Of a stretch of DNA of 64,000 nucleotides, positions 1 through 11,003 are shown in pieces. The notes under the pieces are model-generated. The model was not told the origin of the DNA and searched no databases. It saw only the letters and a list, made by a program, of their open reading frames with translations. The DNA comes from Scatophagus argus (Eukaryota > Chordata > Actinopteri > Scatophagidae): NCBI RefSeq assembly GCF_020382885.2, contig NC_058512.1, positions 1,549,001-1,613,000 of the forward strand. The letters run 5' to 3'. Made by a program: the position numbers and the translations under genes. Each line of letters starts with the position of its first letter. Positions within the stretch are counted from its first letter, which is position 1.

Positions 1-574
1 TCAACAAATCAATCAATAATATTATGACATTTGTAGGAGCCAAATTGGTTATTTTCTTTGTTCACAAGTGTTGTATGCATTTCTGCCAGTAGGTGACAGT
101 ATCTTGATTAGGCCATGGTTTGTATCTATATAGGGAGGTGGGTTAATCAGGGTAGTGGTGCACGCTGGGGAATCCACACGGTTTTTGACCGTGCCATGGT
201 GTATAACTTCACAGGTCAGATTAAATTGTTATGGTTAAAGTGAGTACCTTTGAGTTTATTGTATGTAGACAAAATAAACCTGGAGTACAATCAGCAGTGT
301 TTGGACATTGGCTGTGTTATGCATTTACACCTGCATACACCTACACTGGCACGCGTACAAGCCAGTCAAACAACCAGCCTGCGCGGATAGTGACAAAGGG
401 CCACTATAACATTATTAATGTGAGGCAGGGAGTTTCAAGAAGAAAACTACAAACCCAAACCTACAAAAAATAACTGAGTGCATAACAAGACCAAAGAAAA
501 TGTTTTCATTGATTTTGTGAATTGATTACGGATGAAAAAAAAAATTAATTAAAATAAAAAAGCTGTTTGGTTTT

Positions 575-652
575 TTACACTCTTGTATCGTTTAAAGACA
601 GTTAGCTTAACATAGAGACTGCAAACCTAAATCCTGCACACTGGACCTTTAA
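575..652. repeat. Fragment related to the 1532-2285 MITEs
   Basis: This segment carries the 'gacagttagcttaacata' stretch also seen near 1617-1632, followed by 'taaatcctgcacac'. That is one mismatch from the right inverted repeat of the inner element at 2065-2078. It looks like a decayed partial copy of the same families. Confidence 0.5.
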
Positions 653-832
653 ATAAAATTTTTATGTGTAGAAACATCAATTCAGCTTTACAGCTTTTTA
701 AATGTATTTATTTTTAAGTCCATACCTCAAACATACACAGTTTACTATCAAGACCAAGAAAAGCTGCAACTTTTCACATTTGAAAGGCTGGAAATAATTC
801 AGCAGTGGTTTTTCACTGGAGTTTCTTTAAAC

Positions 833-838
833 TTTATT
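833..838 (-). terminator. marveld2: Candidate poly(A) signal of marveld2
   Basis: The plus strand reads TTTATT, which is AATAAA on the marveld2 strand, about 1.7 kb past the stop codon. A second AATAAA lies at 707-712. Either could end the transcript. No cDNA evidence is available, and the nested repeat at 1532-2285 would then be part of the 3' UTR. Confidence 0.25.
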
Positions 839-1531
839 GTGTTTATGCGGCACTCTGGTGTTTCTGCTTCCCTTTTCCAGTGAAAAAAACTGTGCTTGAA
901 TGTGAAATAAAGCAAAATTAACAGCATAGTCAGTACATAGCAGACCTGCATTCTGAGGAAAAAAGCACCAGCTGATCGCTTAAAATTATGAAAGATTACG
1001 GACATTTACAGCAACATATTTACAGTTACACTCGATAACACAACATGAACAGAAACCTCATTATATCATTTCAATGAAGACGTCCAGAGTGTACAGTGGC
1101 ATAAAGAGGATAAAACGTCTAAGTGACTATAAAGTACAAAATGTTAAATCTATGAAATGGCAGAACAGTGTTTCGACATACACACAACACAACATTTAGA
1201 ACTCTACATGACATGCATATTTTCAGACATGTATCAAACAGTTACACGTTACAAACAAAAAGACACCATGTGCAATTAAAACCAATCCAAACAACCGTCA
1301 CTGAAGTTCAAGAAGAACAGGCGGGAAAGTCGTGAAATTCACGAAGGCTGACAGAGAGATGGTTAGCTGGACTCTCAGCAGAGTTATACCTGACAGAAGT
1401 AATGCAGCATCTTTCATTTTACATTCCTACGCCTCCTCCGACATCGAATTCCAGTGTCGCTTAGTAAATCCTCAGCTACAATCACAGTATCACACACACA
1501 TGTGTTCAGCGCTTTGCATATTTAGACCATT

Positions 1532-2285
1532 TTAAAGGAATAGTTTGATTTTGGAAAAGGCAGTCGAAGAAAAGACTGATTCCATTCTTGTATCATTTAA
1601 ATATGAAGCCCGGAGACAGTTAGCTTAGCATAACGGTGGGGAAACAGCAATACTGTATATAGCAAATATTATTCAGAAATGGTCCATTCTGCAAGATGAG
1701 TACTTCTACGTTTGGTACTTTTAGTATTTTTTGCTGCTAAAACGTTTATACTTCCACATTAAGTCTAGTGTGTAGGATTTACTGGCATCTAGTGGCGAGC
1801 TTGCAAACTGCACCCAACTGAACACAAACTGTCTCACCCTCCTTGACGGTGGCTGCTGAAAGCGTAAAAAGTCCCTCTCTAGAGCCAACGTTTGGCTTGT
1901 CCTAAGTGGGTTGCTGTAGAAACATGGCTGTGCAACATGGCGGACTCCGCCATACGAGCTGCTCTCTCCGTAGATATAAAAGGCTCATTCAAAGGTTATG
2001 AAATGCAAACATTCTTATTTTCGGGTGATTATGCACTCAGAATATTATATTCCATTTCTGCACCTAAATCCTACACACATTTGTCAATGTGTAGAAACGT
2101 GAATTCTCTGTTTTATGAGGTGCTAAATGGCAAACTTCCTAAAAAGCCTGATTGCACACTTTTTAGAGGTGCTGCCGTTTCCCTGCGTGTCCAGTGTTTG
2201 TGCTAACATATGCTAAGCTAACTGGACATACTGTAGTGTTATAGCTATCCCACACATTTCCCAAAAGACCAAACTATTCCTTTAA
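1532..2285. mobile_element. Outer MITE with 16-bp perfect inverted ends
   Basis: The left end reads TTAAAGGAATAGTTTG (1532-1547) and the right end is its exact reverse complement (2270-2285). The outermost TTAA on both sides could be a 4-bp target-site duplication of the piggyBac type, but that class assignment is inference. The interior holds stretches such as 'gttagcttagcata' and 'atgctaagctaactgg', familiar from abundant teleost MITEs. No transposase frame is present. The element is interrupted by the inner element at 1768-2078. Confidence 0.7.
1768..2078. mobile_element. Inner MITE nested in the outer one
   Basis: A 311-bp segment is bounded by perfect 14-bp inverted repeats, GTGTGTAGGATTTA at 1768-1781 and its reverse complement at 2065-2078. 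It has no coding capacity. It lies wholly inside the 1532-2285 element, so it probably inserted later. A related end is seen at about 632-645. Confidence 0.7.
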
Positions 2286-2497
2286 GTATGAAACACTCAA
2301 CCCACTTTGCCTCGTGTGGGCAAACAAGCGTTCGCTCACAAACAGCTGCTGCACACATTATAAGACACATCAGAGCCAGTCATGTTCTTGTGGTCTTAAC
2401 TGGGTTTTACTTTCCAGTTAAAGTGTCATTTTCCCCTGCAGCACTGCTGAGCTGTCAGCAGCAGTGCTGTATTTGTGGTCAGCGGCGTACAGCAGGT

Positions 2498-4065
2498 TTA
2501 GCTGTAGCCATCGTTCCACTCCATGACTTTATCGTATTCCTGGATCTTCTGTTTGATGTGCGACAGTTTGCTCTTCAGGTACTCGCAGCGCTCCTTCTTC
2601 TCGAGGAAAGTCGGGTCCTGGTGTGGTGAAGCAGAAACATAAGTTTTACTGAGCAGACACTTTTATGACAACGGTTATACATAAAAGTTAGCGTTTGTAG
2701 GCCAGAGCCACAAAGAGGAAGTCCTGAAGCATTGAGAGATGGACTAACACGTTGCCAATTTGGGTCTTTTTTTGGATTTGTTAACAAAACATGACAAAAA
2801 AATGAATAAAATAACACCAGACTTCTCCTCTATTCTATCGAGGCACCGAAGTTCTGTGTGGAAGACGTCTTCACAATGCGTTGATGTTTGAGGAGATAAA
2901 ACTGAACTCGAGCCTCCAGGCGGAAAGCAGAACATAAACAGCAGACACATCCACTGCAACACACAGAGCGTACGACGAGACAAAAAGCTCACATTTTTCT
3001 TCTTCTGGTACTCTTGAAGGATTCTGTTAATGCGATCGACCTCCTGCGAACAGAGTGAGAGACAAAGTTAAACTCCACACAGTGCAGCCCTTTAGGTATG
3101 AAATGCAACGATGCTGCACGAATCGGCCGTCTGGCTGGAGCACAGGACGACTTTCAGGGTGGAGGGGAAGTTCGGCGGGAGGCAGGAAGTGCAAACAGGA
3201 AGTTTAACAACAAAAACATTGGGTAAAATATTCCAGGCATGAAAGCAGTCTCTGTCCAAAACTTCCTGAATGCTCGCATGAAACCAAACACCGATGACAC
3301 AAACATCACACACAGTCCAGTGTGTGTCAGACCAGACTCGTATCACAGCCACAATGACAGACAGAAGCTACAGACTCTAAAACTTCTAACGCTTCACAAA
3401 CATGTTCAACCTGGCAGCACAAGGAGATCAGTACAATCAGTGTGAAGGTGGACGCCTGAAATCTGGTCCCAACGTGTCCTCTTTTGTTACGGCTAAAAAC
3501 GTGACCTCCGAATTCTCATCAGATCATCTTTGAGTCCACGTGGACGTTTGGAGGCATAAGAAGAATGTGATCTGGAACGCAGCCACAGTTTGTGTGAGAA
3601 CTGTGATGACGCCATCAGGGTTGATTAGTTCTCCTCATGATGAGTAAACTGGTCTTCATGTGTGGAGTGCGTGCTTTTAAATACCAGACATATCTGAAAA
3701 CTTCAGACATAACAGAAGCACCGACGGGATAGAAGATGAAATGGTTTTCGTTCGGCTGTAAGTTAGCGTAGCGGAGGGATAAATCTGATAAATCTGACTG
3801 GCTGCGTGACGAGTCTGTGTCTCTATTCACAACGTAACACGCCATCTTATTTTGAAAAGCACAATCACCATCTGGCTGCTGGGATGCTGGGGCAGACTGC
3901 GCATCATGGCGTCCATCTCGTCAAACTTCTTGAGGGTCAGCTGCACCTCTGAGTGGAGCTCTTTGTACTCTGCGTACTGGTCGTTAAACACAGCCCGGTA
4001 CTGGTCCCGTTCCTCGTCGGACCGGATCGACGGGTACTTACTGCAGAGAGGGGGGGCAGATCACC

Positions 4066-4109
<44 letters not shown>

Positions 4110-6618
4110 AACCGACCCGAGCAGCAACAGACACCACAGGTGACACGTCATGACTCTCTTCAGCTGCATTACAGTTTAATTCAAGAGTTTGGTCTCGACC
4201 TGCTCTAATCGGAAAGTGTCATGAGATAACAACTGCTGTGAAGAAGGAGGATCTCAGTCTGCTCCCAGACAGATAAGCCATTGGGTCTAATGAGTAGTGA
4301 GATCAGGAAGTGATGTCATCGGGACGGGGATGCAAATAATTACGCAAATCACTTGGTGACACGTCTGTCTGTCGGCATGCGAACGCAGCGTGTTGTGACA
4401 TTAGACTCAATCTACTTAAGTGTTAGTCAAAAATAAACAACTAATCTGTCTTTTTCACAATATTCTGACATTTTAAAGACTAAACTACAAACAAAACTTT
4501 TGGCAACACTTACGCAATGTAGTCTGGCAGAATAACTGGCTTTGGAATGTGTCCTGATGGTATTGAACCCTGTAAGACCTTTGGTGGGACGGCTTTAGGA
4601 GCAGCCTGGATGGGAACGACTGACGAGCCTTGGACCGGTTCTGGTGCTTTGGCTGCAGGAGCTGAAACCGGAACCACCTGCGGGGACAACACAGAAACAA
4701 ACATGTCAAAATAACTCAGCTGCGGACTCTCTGTCTGCACGTCCGTCCTCCTCGACTAACGTTGATCCAATGGACGGCCGTCCTGCAGAGAGCTGCTGGA
4801 GTTTCGTGCTGTCATGACCCGACTGCAGGCTTGTTGCTGCGTATCCTGCAGGTACGAAGTCACACTGAACGAGATGCTTACCGCAGACTGTCCAGCTCGC
4901 AGGTCGGAGGGATGCATCTGCAAATACCAACGTAGAAGAGAAGATGTTATTAGCTTTGGACAGAGTCAGGCTAACTGCTTCCAGTCTTTATGCTAAGCTA
5001 ACTGACTCCTGGCTCCACCTGCTCACTCCTCCACATGTGTAAACACCTGTGACACCGCAGCCTGCGTGTGAAGCCTGATTTTAAATCCTTTAAGCCTTAC
5101 ACGAATCCCTGGACCCACGCGGAGACGAAGCTGGCTGAGCTCTCACCTCCTGGCCGTACGCCTCCCTGTACCGCCGTGCCGCCTCGTGTCTCCACAGCTT
5201 GAGACACACCATGGCTCCAATCAGATACACGACCATGGTGATGAACAGGAAGATTATGGCGGCCGTCTGGCCCGCCTCCGTTCTGCAGAACGCCCCGTTG
5301 ATGCCGTTGTTGAAGACCGGGTAGGAGCACAGCCCGCCGCGGGTCGTGTCTCGGACATAAACGATGCCTGGTGGACAACAAACAGAACAGATCTTTAAAA
5401 CACTCCTCTAGCGGAATCTGGATCTACAGAAAGTTCTGGTCTTCTGCGTCCAGGCTTGAAATTTGCACTAAAGATCGAAGAAACCCGAATGATAATCTCC
5501 GACATTAAACCTTTAAACTTCTGAATAAAAGTCCAGAAATATCATTGGAAGCTTGTAGTTACAAAGTTAATCAAAACAAATCTCAAGATCTGAACCGATC
5601 AAACCAAAACCATCACGGACACAGAGCACCATGGGCGAGTGAGAAGGTGTGTCTGTAGCTGCAGACCAGGTGTGTTACCTGCTGCCATGTAGAGAATCGC
5701 CAGCGCCAGGTTGATGGTAAACTCGGTCAGAGGCCACCAGGAGGAGTCCAGCAGGATGGTGCGGTAGTACATGGTCATCCCCAGCACCAACACTATCACA
5801 GTCACCAACCAGGCCAGCCCTGCCACCACCAGCACAAACGGGGTCTTGGGGCCCGTGTAGTAGGCCCCACCTGCGCCTGCGCCGTAGAAACCTCCTCCAT
5901 ACGCTCCTCCGGGAGACGAGTATCCAAACATGTTGAACCACTCGTTGTCTTTGTGGATGTAAGCACAGACGCAGGCGAACACGGCGGCTCCCAGCAGGAG
6001 CTCCACGCAGCCCAGAATCCTCAGCAGCCCCGCCCAGGACTTCATGTAGGCGTAGCGCTGATGGTACTCCTCCACTCGCTCGCTGTAGGTCAGACCCGTG
6101 CGGTAGGTGCGGCCTGACAGGGACTCGTGGGCGTCCCGGCCTTCCAGGAGCTCCTTGTGTGAGTTGTAGCTGCCGCCTGAGCCGCCATAAGGATCCCGGT
6201 ATGATCCAGGAACAGAAGGCGAGTGCGGAGGGGAGCAGCGGACCCCCTCAGAGGTGCTGTTGTTGTTGTTGTAGGAGGCGGAGGACATGGACCAGGGCTT
6301 CTTACTGCTGCGGTTACTCCCTCTGAAGAAGTTCTTCCACGAGTCGGGGATGAAGCGGTGGACCGGCTTAATGTCGAGGGCGGGGTCGGGCTCGGTGTTG
6401 TCCTCGCTGCCGCTGGGATCGAACTCGGGGCCCACGGGCGGCTGGTCTGGCAGAGGCGGAGGAGGGAGGGGGTCGGCGCTCTGAGCGAGTCTCTGCTCCC
6501 TCAGCGGCTGCAGGTCGTCCGAGTCCGCTCGCGGTAAAGAGCCCTGCGGGACCTGGTCATAGTGGGGCGCCTGGCGGACGCGATCAGTGCGTCCTGGAAA
6601 GCCTCCTCCATAGGACAT
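2498..6618 (-). CDS. marveld2: Tricellulin (MARVEL domain-containing protein 2)
   Basis: A four-pass membrane protein that seals tricellular contacts of epithelial tight junctions. Seven coding exons, in transcript order: 5679-6618, 5147-5367, 4882-4917, 4514-4677, 3869-4040, 2993-3043 and 2498-2617. All junctions are GT-AG and in frame, giving 567 aa (human about 558). Start ATG is at 6618 and the stop at 2498-2500. The N-terminus is proline-rich ([11 protein letters not shown]) and carries the tricellulin signature [18 protein letters not shown] transmembrane segments lie near residues 195-221, 260-284, 298-320 and 349-369, with a Gly/Tyr-rich first extracellular loop. Residues about 454-567 form the occludin/ELL coiled-coil domain ([28 protein letters not shown]). 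[16 protein letters not shown] matches the conserved tricellulin linker. The longer upstream open frame through the CA repeat is intron. Occludin is excluded by the long proline-rich N-terminus and the linker motifs. Confidence 0.97.
4067..4101. repeat. (CA)n microsatellite upstream of a marveld2 acceptor
   Basis: The repeat is CA on the plus strand and TG in the marveld2 sense. It lies about 27 nt upstream of the acceptor of the coding exon 3869-4040, in the branch-point region. Confidence 0.9.
4882..4917 (-). other. marveld2: 36-nt microexon of marveld2
   Basis: The exon encodes 12 residues ([12 protein letters not shown]) between the fourth membrane segment and the occludin/ELL domain. 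It has a strong acceptor (tatttgcag) and donor (gtaagc) on the minus strand. It is a multiple of three and sits between phase-0 introns, so skipping it would keep the frame. The linker around it is poorly conserved against human tricellulin. Confidence 0.8.
4940..5018. repeat. Teleost dispersed repeat fragment
   Basis: The run 'ttagctttggacagagtcaggctaac...ctttatgctaagctaactg' matches the internal part of a very common percomorph MITE, the family also represented near 1617-1640 and 2205-2225. It lies in the marveld2 intron between exons 5147-5367 and 4882-4917. Confidence 0.55.
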
Positions 6619-6643
6619 GAGGATGATGATGGTCCCTGTGAGT

Positions 6644-6707
6644 GCACACACACGCACGCACACACGCACCCACACACACACATGCACACACACACACACA
6701 CACACAC
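6644..6707. repeat. CA-rich microsatellite at the marveld2 first coding exon
   Basis: An imperfect CA/CG-rich tract that is TG-rich in the marveld2 sense. It ends about 8 nt upstream of the acceptor of the exon holding the start codon (exon edge 6635), so it takes the place of a normal polypyrimidine tract. Confidence 0.9.
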
Positions 6708-7853
6708 CCATTCACTGCTGTTCAAATGTGGTTCAGTTTGGCAGTCAGAGACAACAAAAGAGCCTCACTGATTATTTCTCTTTAACGATTAGCTGCTCCA
6801 CAGGAAATCATTTGTCTAATTGTAATGATTTTTCAAGCAGAAATGTCAAATATTGTTTTGGCTCCAGCGACTCGAATATGAGGATTTGTTTCTTTTCTCG
6901 TGAGGACGTAAATGAAATATCTCACATTAGACTTTGGCTGGACTTTTAGATGTTTTCTTGCAACAATGAAACTGCTTTAAGATGGGCCAGTAAGGACGAG
7001 AGGAGCAATAAAATCCACCAGCAGAGCTTTGAATTCACTTCAGATTCTCACTCGTTTTCTTCTTGTAGCAAGTCGTTTGGTTATTTTATCAGAAGATGTG
7101 AGAGCAGCTGCAGCCAGAAGACCTTCAGGCTTCAGACCAAACTGCTCACTTCGTTTCAGCCAGAAGGCGTCTTCAAGTATCTTGTTTTTTCCATCCAAAA
7201 ATCCCAAAATACTTCACTTTTTTATTAACGTGTCATGTGAAGACACGTGAAAAAAACATCAAATCCTCGCAAGTGAGAAACAGCAATTTGGGAATGTTTG
7301 CATTTTTGCTTGAAAACTGATTGATCAATGATGAAAACTGCTGCCCACTTTGCTTCAGTCTACCGACTCGGTCGAGCCGTTTGAGCTCTCATCACATGAT
7401 TATCAGCTCTGATCGTTAATTACATCAATCCCATTAAGAAAACTGCGAGCAAAGAAAGAGGAAACATAAAGAGCAAGAATCCAGAAGGACGACTTCCGGA
7501 CCGAAGAGAAACTCCAATCAGGCGTTCATGCAGCCTAGAAGTTAAAGCCGAGCTCACCACAGAAGAAGATCCCAGCGTCCTCCATGCAAGCTCAGTCAAG
7601 AATGCATTTTTGTGTCGCAACCGAGTGAGAGGCTTAAAACTGCTGTGGAGATGACCGCGATGTGCTGCGTTCAGGACGGCTCCACTTACCGGGACTTAGC
7701 AGCACAAAAATACATTCTGGACAACAGGTCAGCCCGCACCCCCCACCCCCCAAGAAGCCCAGTTCCCTAAGTGGACGTCATCGTGAGAGATAAATGAAAA
7801 TACGAACTGTGCTTGAATACCTCTTTCACACGCAGTCACTCAACACGACTTAC

Positions 7854-7912
7854 ATTGGCCTGCAGGTCAGAATGCAAACCTGGTATGAACGTACAGAAAG
7901 CCGACGGGTCAC
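7854..7912 (-). other. marveld2: Candidate 5' non-coding exon of marveld2
   Basis: A 59-nt segment has a good minus-strand acceptor (gtgtcttttcag) and donor (AAT|gtaagt). It lies between the presumed promoter near 9.4 kb and the acceptor at 6635 that precedes the start codon. This is inferred from splice signals only. Confidence 0.4.
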
Positions 7913-7949
7913 CTGAAAAGACACACAGAGACGTGACGTCAGAGAGAGA

Positions 7950-7950
7950 G

Positions 7951-7990
<40 letters not shown>

Positions 7991-8012
7991 TGTGAGTGTG
8001 TGAGTGTGTGTG
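7950..8012. repeat. GA/GT microsatellite
   Basis: A (GA)n run passes into a long (GT)n run with a few GTGA interruptions. It lies about 40 bp beyond the candidate non-coding exon at 7854-7912. Confidence 0.9.
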
Positions 8013-8149
8013 TGCCAGAGCTCAGAAATACTCAGAAATAATAAATGTACTTTTTACTCCATTTATTTGACAGCTTTAGGTGCTTTGCAGATTAACTTTA
8101 GCAATACAAAACAGAATCAGTAAATAAATTATGTCATATGCAATATTTA

Positions 8150-8215
8150 TAGATTAGGATAAAACTTTATTGATCCCTGAGGAGAAAATTCAGAAGCTAC
8201 AACCGAAGATAAACT
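8150..8215. repeat. LINE 3'-end fragment
   Basis: The phrase 'aaaactttattgatccctgagg' is the 3' terminal motif of a widespread fish non-LTR retrotransposon group. The same motif recurs at 58411-58455. Only the tail is present. Confidence 0.5.
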
Positions 8216-9323
8216 ACATAAAGTAGTCAAACCACCTAAAAAAATCAAATCAAATCATATAAACCTAAAATATCCACTAGAGTGAATACTTTTACTTTGG
8301 CACTTCAGTATATTTTGATCCTGAAAAAAGTTGTATTATGTTTACACATACAAGGAAATTGTGTTGTCATAAAGTGCAATACAAAATATGAATATAAAAT
8401 TAGAATATTTACAATAACAAAAAAAAGCATATAAGTATTTAGATATAATACGTGTGTACTTTTACTTACTGCTCGTCTGAGGCGTGAAAACAAATCAAAG
8501 TGCTTCAGACGTTTGCAGTGAGGCGTCAACATGCAGAAATGTGTGATACATTTATAGTGACACAGTTCAGTAAAGTTAAAATCACTTTATGATTTTATGA
8601 ACTACTGCACCTCTGTTGTAAAAGCACGCGCGCACACACGCACACACACACACACGGAACTACTGGACCAGTTAACCATTCAGAGGCCGCACATTTCGTC
8701 CATTTTAACTGCACTTCATCATGTTTTCTACACCTACAGGACACTTTGCACTTATTTTCTTTTATTTCCAACATGAGGGCACTGGGCCCCCCTGCCCCCC
8801 CTTGACTCCACCAGTGGCCGTGAGTCCTGTCATGAGGAAAGTGTTTTACAGTAGCTCAGGAGTTTTAGAAACATGTCAGCTCTGACAAAACAACACACAG
8901 CTGCGCACTGAAAGCGTCCAGTCCTGAGTAACGCCGACTGTGAGGTGAAGGAGGCCTGAGAGCAGACCCGCGAACCTCCTGCTGGCACGCAGCCAGAGGG
9001 CTCGGCCGCACACCGAGTCGAGTCGCTTCACTGTGACTCCGCGTTCGGTCTGTTGGTGCTTCGTGTTCGCCTGTGAACGCAGCACGGACTGCAGCTCCGT
9101 CAAAACTCGCTCCGTTTGATCGCCTCCAACAACCTTCGGCTGCGACGCGAACGTCACTCGAGGTGCCCGTTTCTCAAGCGAACACAACCTGAAGTTTACC
9201 GCTGACTTTTCGACACAAGAAGTTCACGATCGAAGCCACGATCGACTCCTGATCGATACCGAGCGGAACGCGCCGATCAGCCGTTGGTTTGAGGGATGTA
9301 AACACGGCGCGCAGCCCGCTTAC

Positions 9324-9440
9324 CTTGTTCGCTACCCTTCCTTCTCCTCCTCTTCTTCTTCTACTTCTTTCTCCCATTTCCCATTCCACAGGTCTGCCTC
9401 TGGGGCGACCACGTGACCTGCCCATCCCTGTGACGTCACC
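9324..9440 (-). promoter_or_regulatory. marveld2: Candidate marveld2 first exon and promoter edge
   Basis: A minus-strand donor (AACAAG|gtaagc) at 9322-9323 closes a GC-rich candidate first exon. Just upstream in the transcript sense lie an E-box CACGTG (9410-9415) and a full CRE palindrome TGACGTCA (9431-9438). The TSS cannot be placed exactly. An open frame beginning at the ATG at 9425 (MGRSRGRPRG...) does not join the tricellulin frame through the 7854-7912 exon, so at most it is a leader ORF. Confidence 0.4.
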
Positions 9441-10660
9441 CGCACGGCGGGGACGTTTACCTGGCTGCTGGGGACGGCGAGCGGCACACCTGACGTAAAC
9501 TGATACTGTGACTCATTTTCTCAGTGAGAAGCAGCGGGGGTAGAAGTACGTGTACTCAGGTGGAGTACTGCACTGCGTTTAACTGATACTGGTTAGTGGT
9601 ACATTTAGATGATCTTTCTTGTTATCTCAAACCTTCCTGTTGTTTTAGTCTTCTTTTGTTCTGTCACTCGATTGTCAAGCACTTTGAGTTGGATTTAATT
9701 GTTTGAAATGTGTTTAAATAAAGTTTGATTGAGTGTTTGTGTCTACACATTTCTGTTGATTTCAGCACATTATTTAAATTTTAGTCTGAAGGAGGAAAAA
9801 CATCTGGAGTCCATCTGATAAAGTTTGAATACATCCTGCGTCACGACATCAGATCCAACATGACCATAAAACGTACATTCAGTATCCATGGTCTGTGGTG
9901 GTGGAGGGTAACGAAGTACTTGTGAAGTACTTCTATTTCACGCTGAGATAAACTGAAGGATGAAGGTTGTCTTTAACTGAGAAATTCCTCCTCTTTCTTC
10001 AGCTAAATGAACTCTTTAAAAAGCCTCTGGAGCGAGCAGGAAGCTGCGTCATCGCTGTGCTGTTTCTTGTGGACTATTTTCAGTGTGATATTAGTACTAG
10101 TACTTCAGTAAAAGGACCTGAATACTTCCTTCTCCGCCTCTGGTCATCTGTGGTGAGCGTCAGAGCAGCTTGGTGACCACCAGGTGGCGCCCTGACGCCG
10201 CAGGCCAACAGACGCGACCGTTTCAGTGCAGCGTGAAGAAAACAAGTGAGTTTCTGAGTCCGTTACGGGATTTTGTGATCGCGCTGACTCACAACGTGGT
10301 TTTAGTGTAAAATAAATCTTAACACCTCAGAATCGTACACAAAACACAAAATGAAAACGTCTTAGTCAAATACAGTAAAACACGATGAAGTAATGAAGGT
10401 TACAGATCACACATTTTGATCAAATTACTTCAGATGTTTGAATTAAGATGTGAGCAAACAAATGTAACGTTTGAATGCTGGAGGTTTGTTTCTGTGCATG
10501 ACAGCTGCAGTAATTTTGTCCCTCTTCTGACTCCATCCAGGTAAGTCTTTTAAAGTTGGTTATTTTTCCTGACGTTGCAGCCCCCGTCTTTGTGTCTCTG
10601 CTGGATATTTTCTATGTTCGGTGGGTGTCTTACTTTCACTGGCAGAACTGGAGGTGAAAA
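9441..10660. other. Intergenic between marveld2 5' end and pi4ka 3' end
   Basis: No exon or protein recognised. A dispersed-repeat tail lies at 9652-9740. A strong-looking donor on the plus strand (CAG|gtaagt near 10541) has no accompanying coding frame, so I do not call an exon. Confidence 0.5.
9652..9740 (+). repeat. Dispersed repeat tail with AATAAA
   Basis: The segment 'caagcactttgagttgg...aaataaagtttgattga' resembles the 3' tail of a very common fish short repeat (aagcactttgagctgc...aataaagtttgattgattg). It is old and diverged. Confidence 0.5.
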
Positions 10661-10664
10661 GTTT

Positions 10665-10677
10665 TTTATTTTTTATT
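10665..10677 (-). terminator. pi4ka: Candidate poly(A) signals of pi4ka
   Basis: Two overlapping TTTATT motifs on the plus strand give two AATAAA signals on the pi4ka strand, about 2 kb beyond its stop. An ATTAAA at 10936-10941 is an alternative. A 2-kb 3' UTR is longer than I would expect for this gene, so confidence is low. Confidence 0.25.
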
Positions 10678-11003
10678 CCCATCAATAACACTTTGTAGAA
10701 GTTCAAACACGTTTTTAGCTTTCGGTCAGACTCTCCCTGATGACCTGAGCCAGCGATGCTCTTCCCGCCGCCGTCGGACATGTGAGCGGGTTTATGTCAG
10801 AGGTCAGAGGTCAACCCTCCCATTTCCCAGGGTTTCCTCTTCATTCAAGCAGAAGTGTTAAAATAATTCACTGGTTAGGAAAGAAAAACGACAAGAAAGC
10901 AAGAAAGGAACAGCAGCAGTCTGAGGAAATGAACATTTAATCTGGAAATGTTTTCACACTTTATCAGAATAACAGACGTGAATCTGAACCAGCCATGATG
11001 TCC

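Larger units (their letters stand above)
1..1531. other. Leftmost flank, no gene recognised
   Basis: I find no exon with matching splice sites and no recognisable protein here. The stretch is AT-rich, with short A-runs near 536-560. It holds one repeat fragment (575-652) and candidate polyadenylation signals for the minus-strand marveld2 gene. Part of it may be marveld2 3' UTR, but the sequence alone cannot fix the transcript end. Confidence 0.5.

Noticed and set aside
2744-2992. 82-codon minus-strand frame in marveld2
   Set aside because: It covers the intron between the last two coding exons and has no family match.
6619-6711. Upstream extension of the tricellulin frame (MGVCVCVCV...)
   Set aside because: It is a translation of the CA microsatellite. 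A good acceptor lies at 6636-6637, so this is intron.
9174-9425. Arg-rich frame (MGRSRGRPRG...) as an N-terminal extension of tricellulin
   Set aside because: Joined through the candidate exon 7854-7912 it goes out of frame before the tricellulin start, so it can only be a leader ORF.
10560-10781. 73-codon minus-strand frame (MSDGGGKSIAG...)
   Set aside because: No recognised family, contains poly(A)-signal-like sequence, and no splice context. Probably chance.
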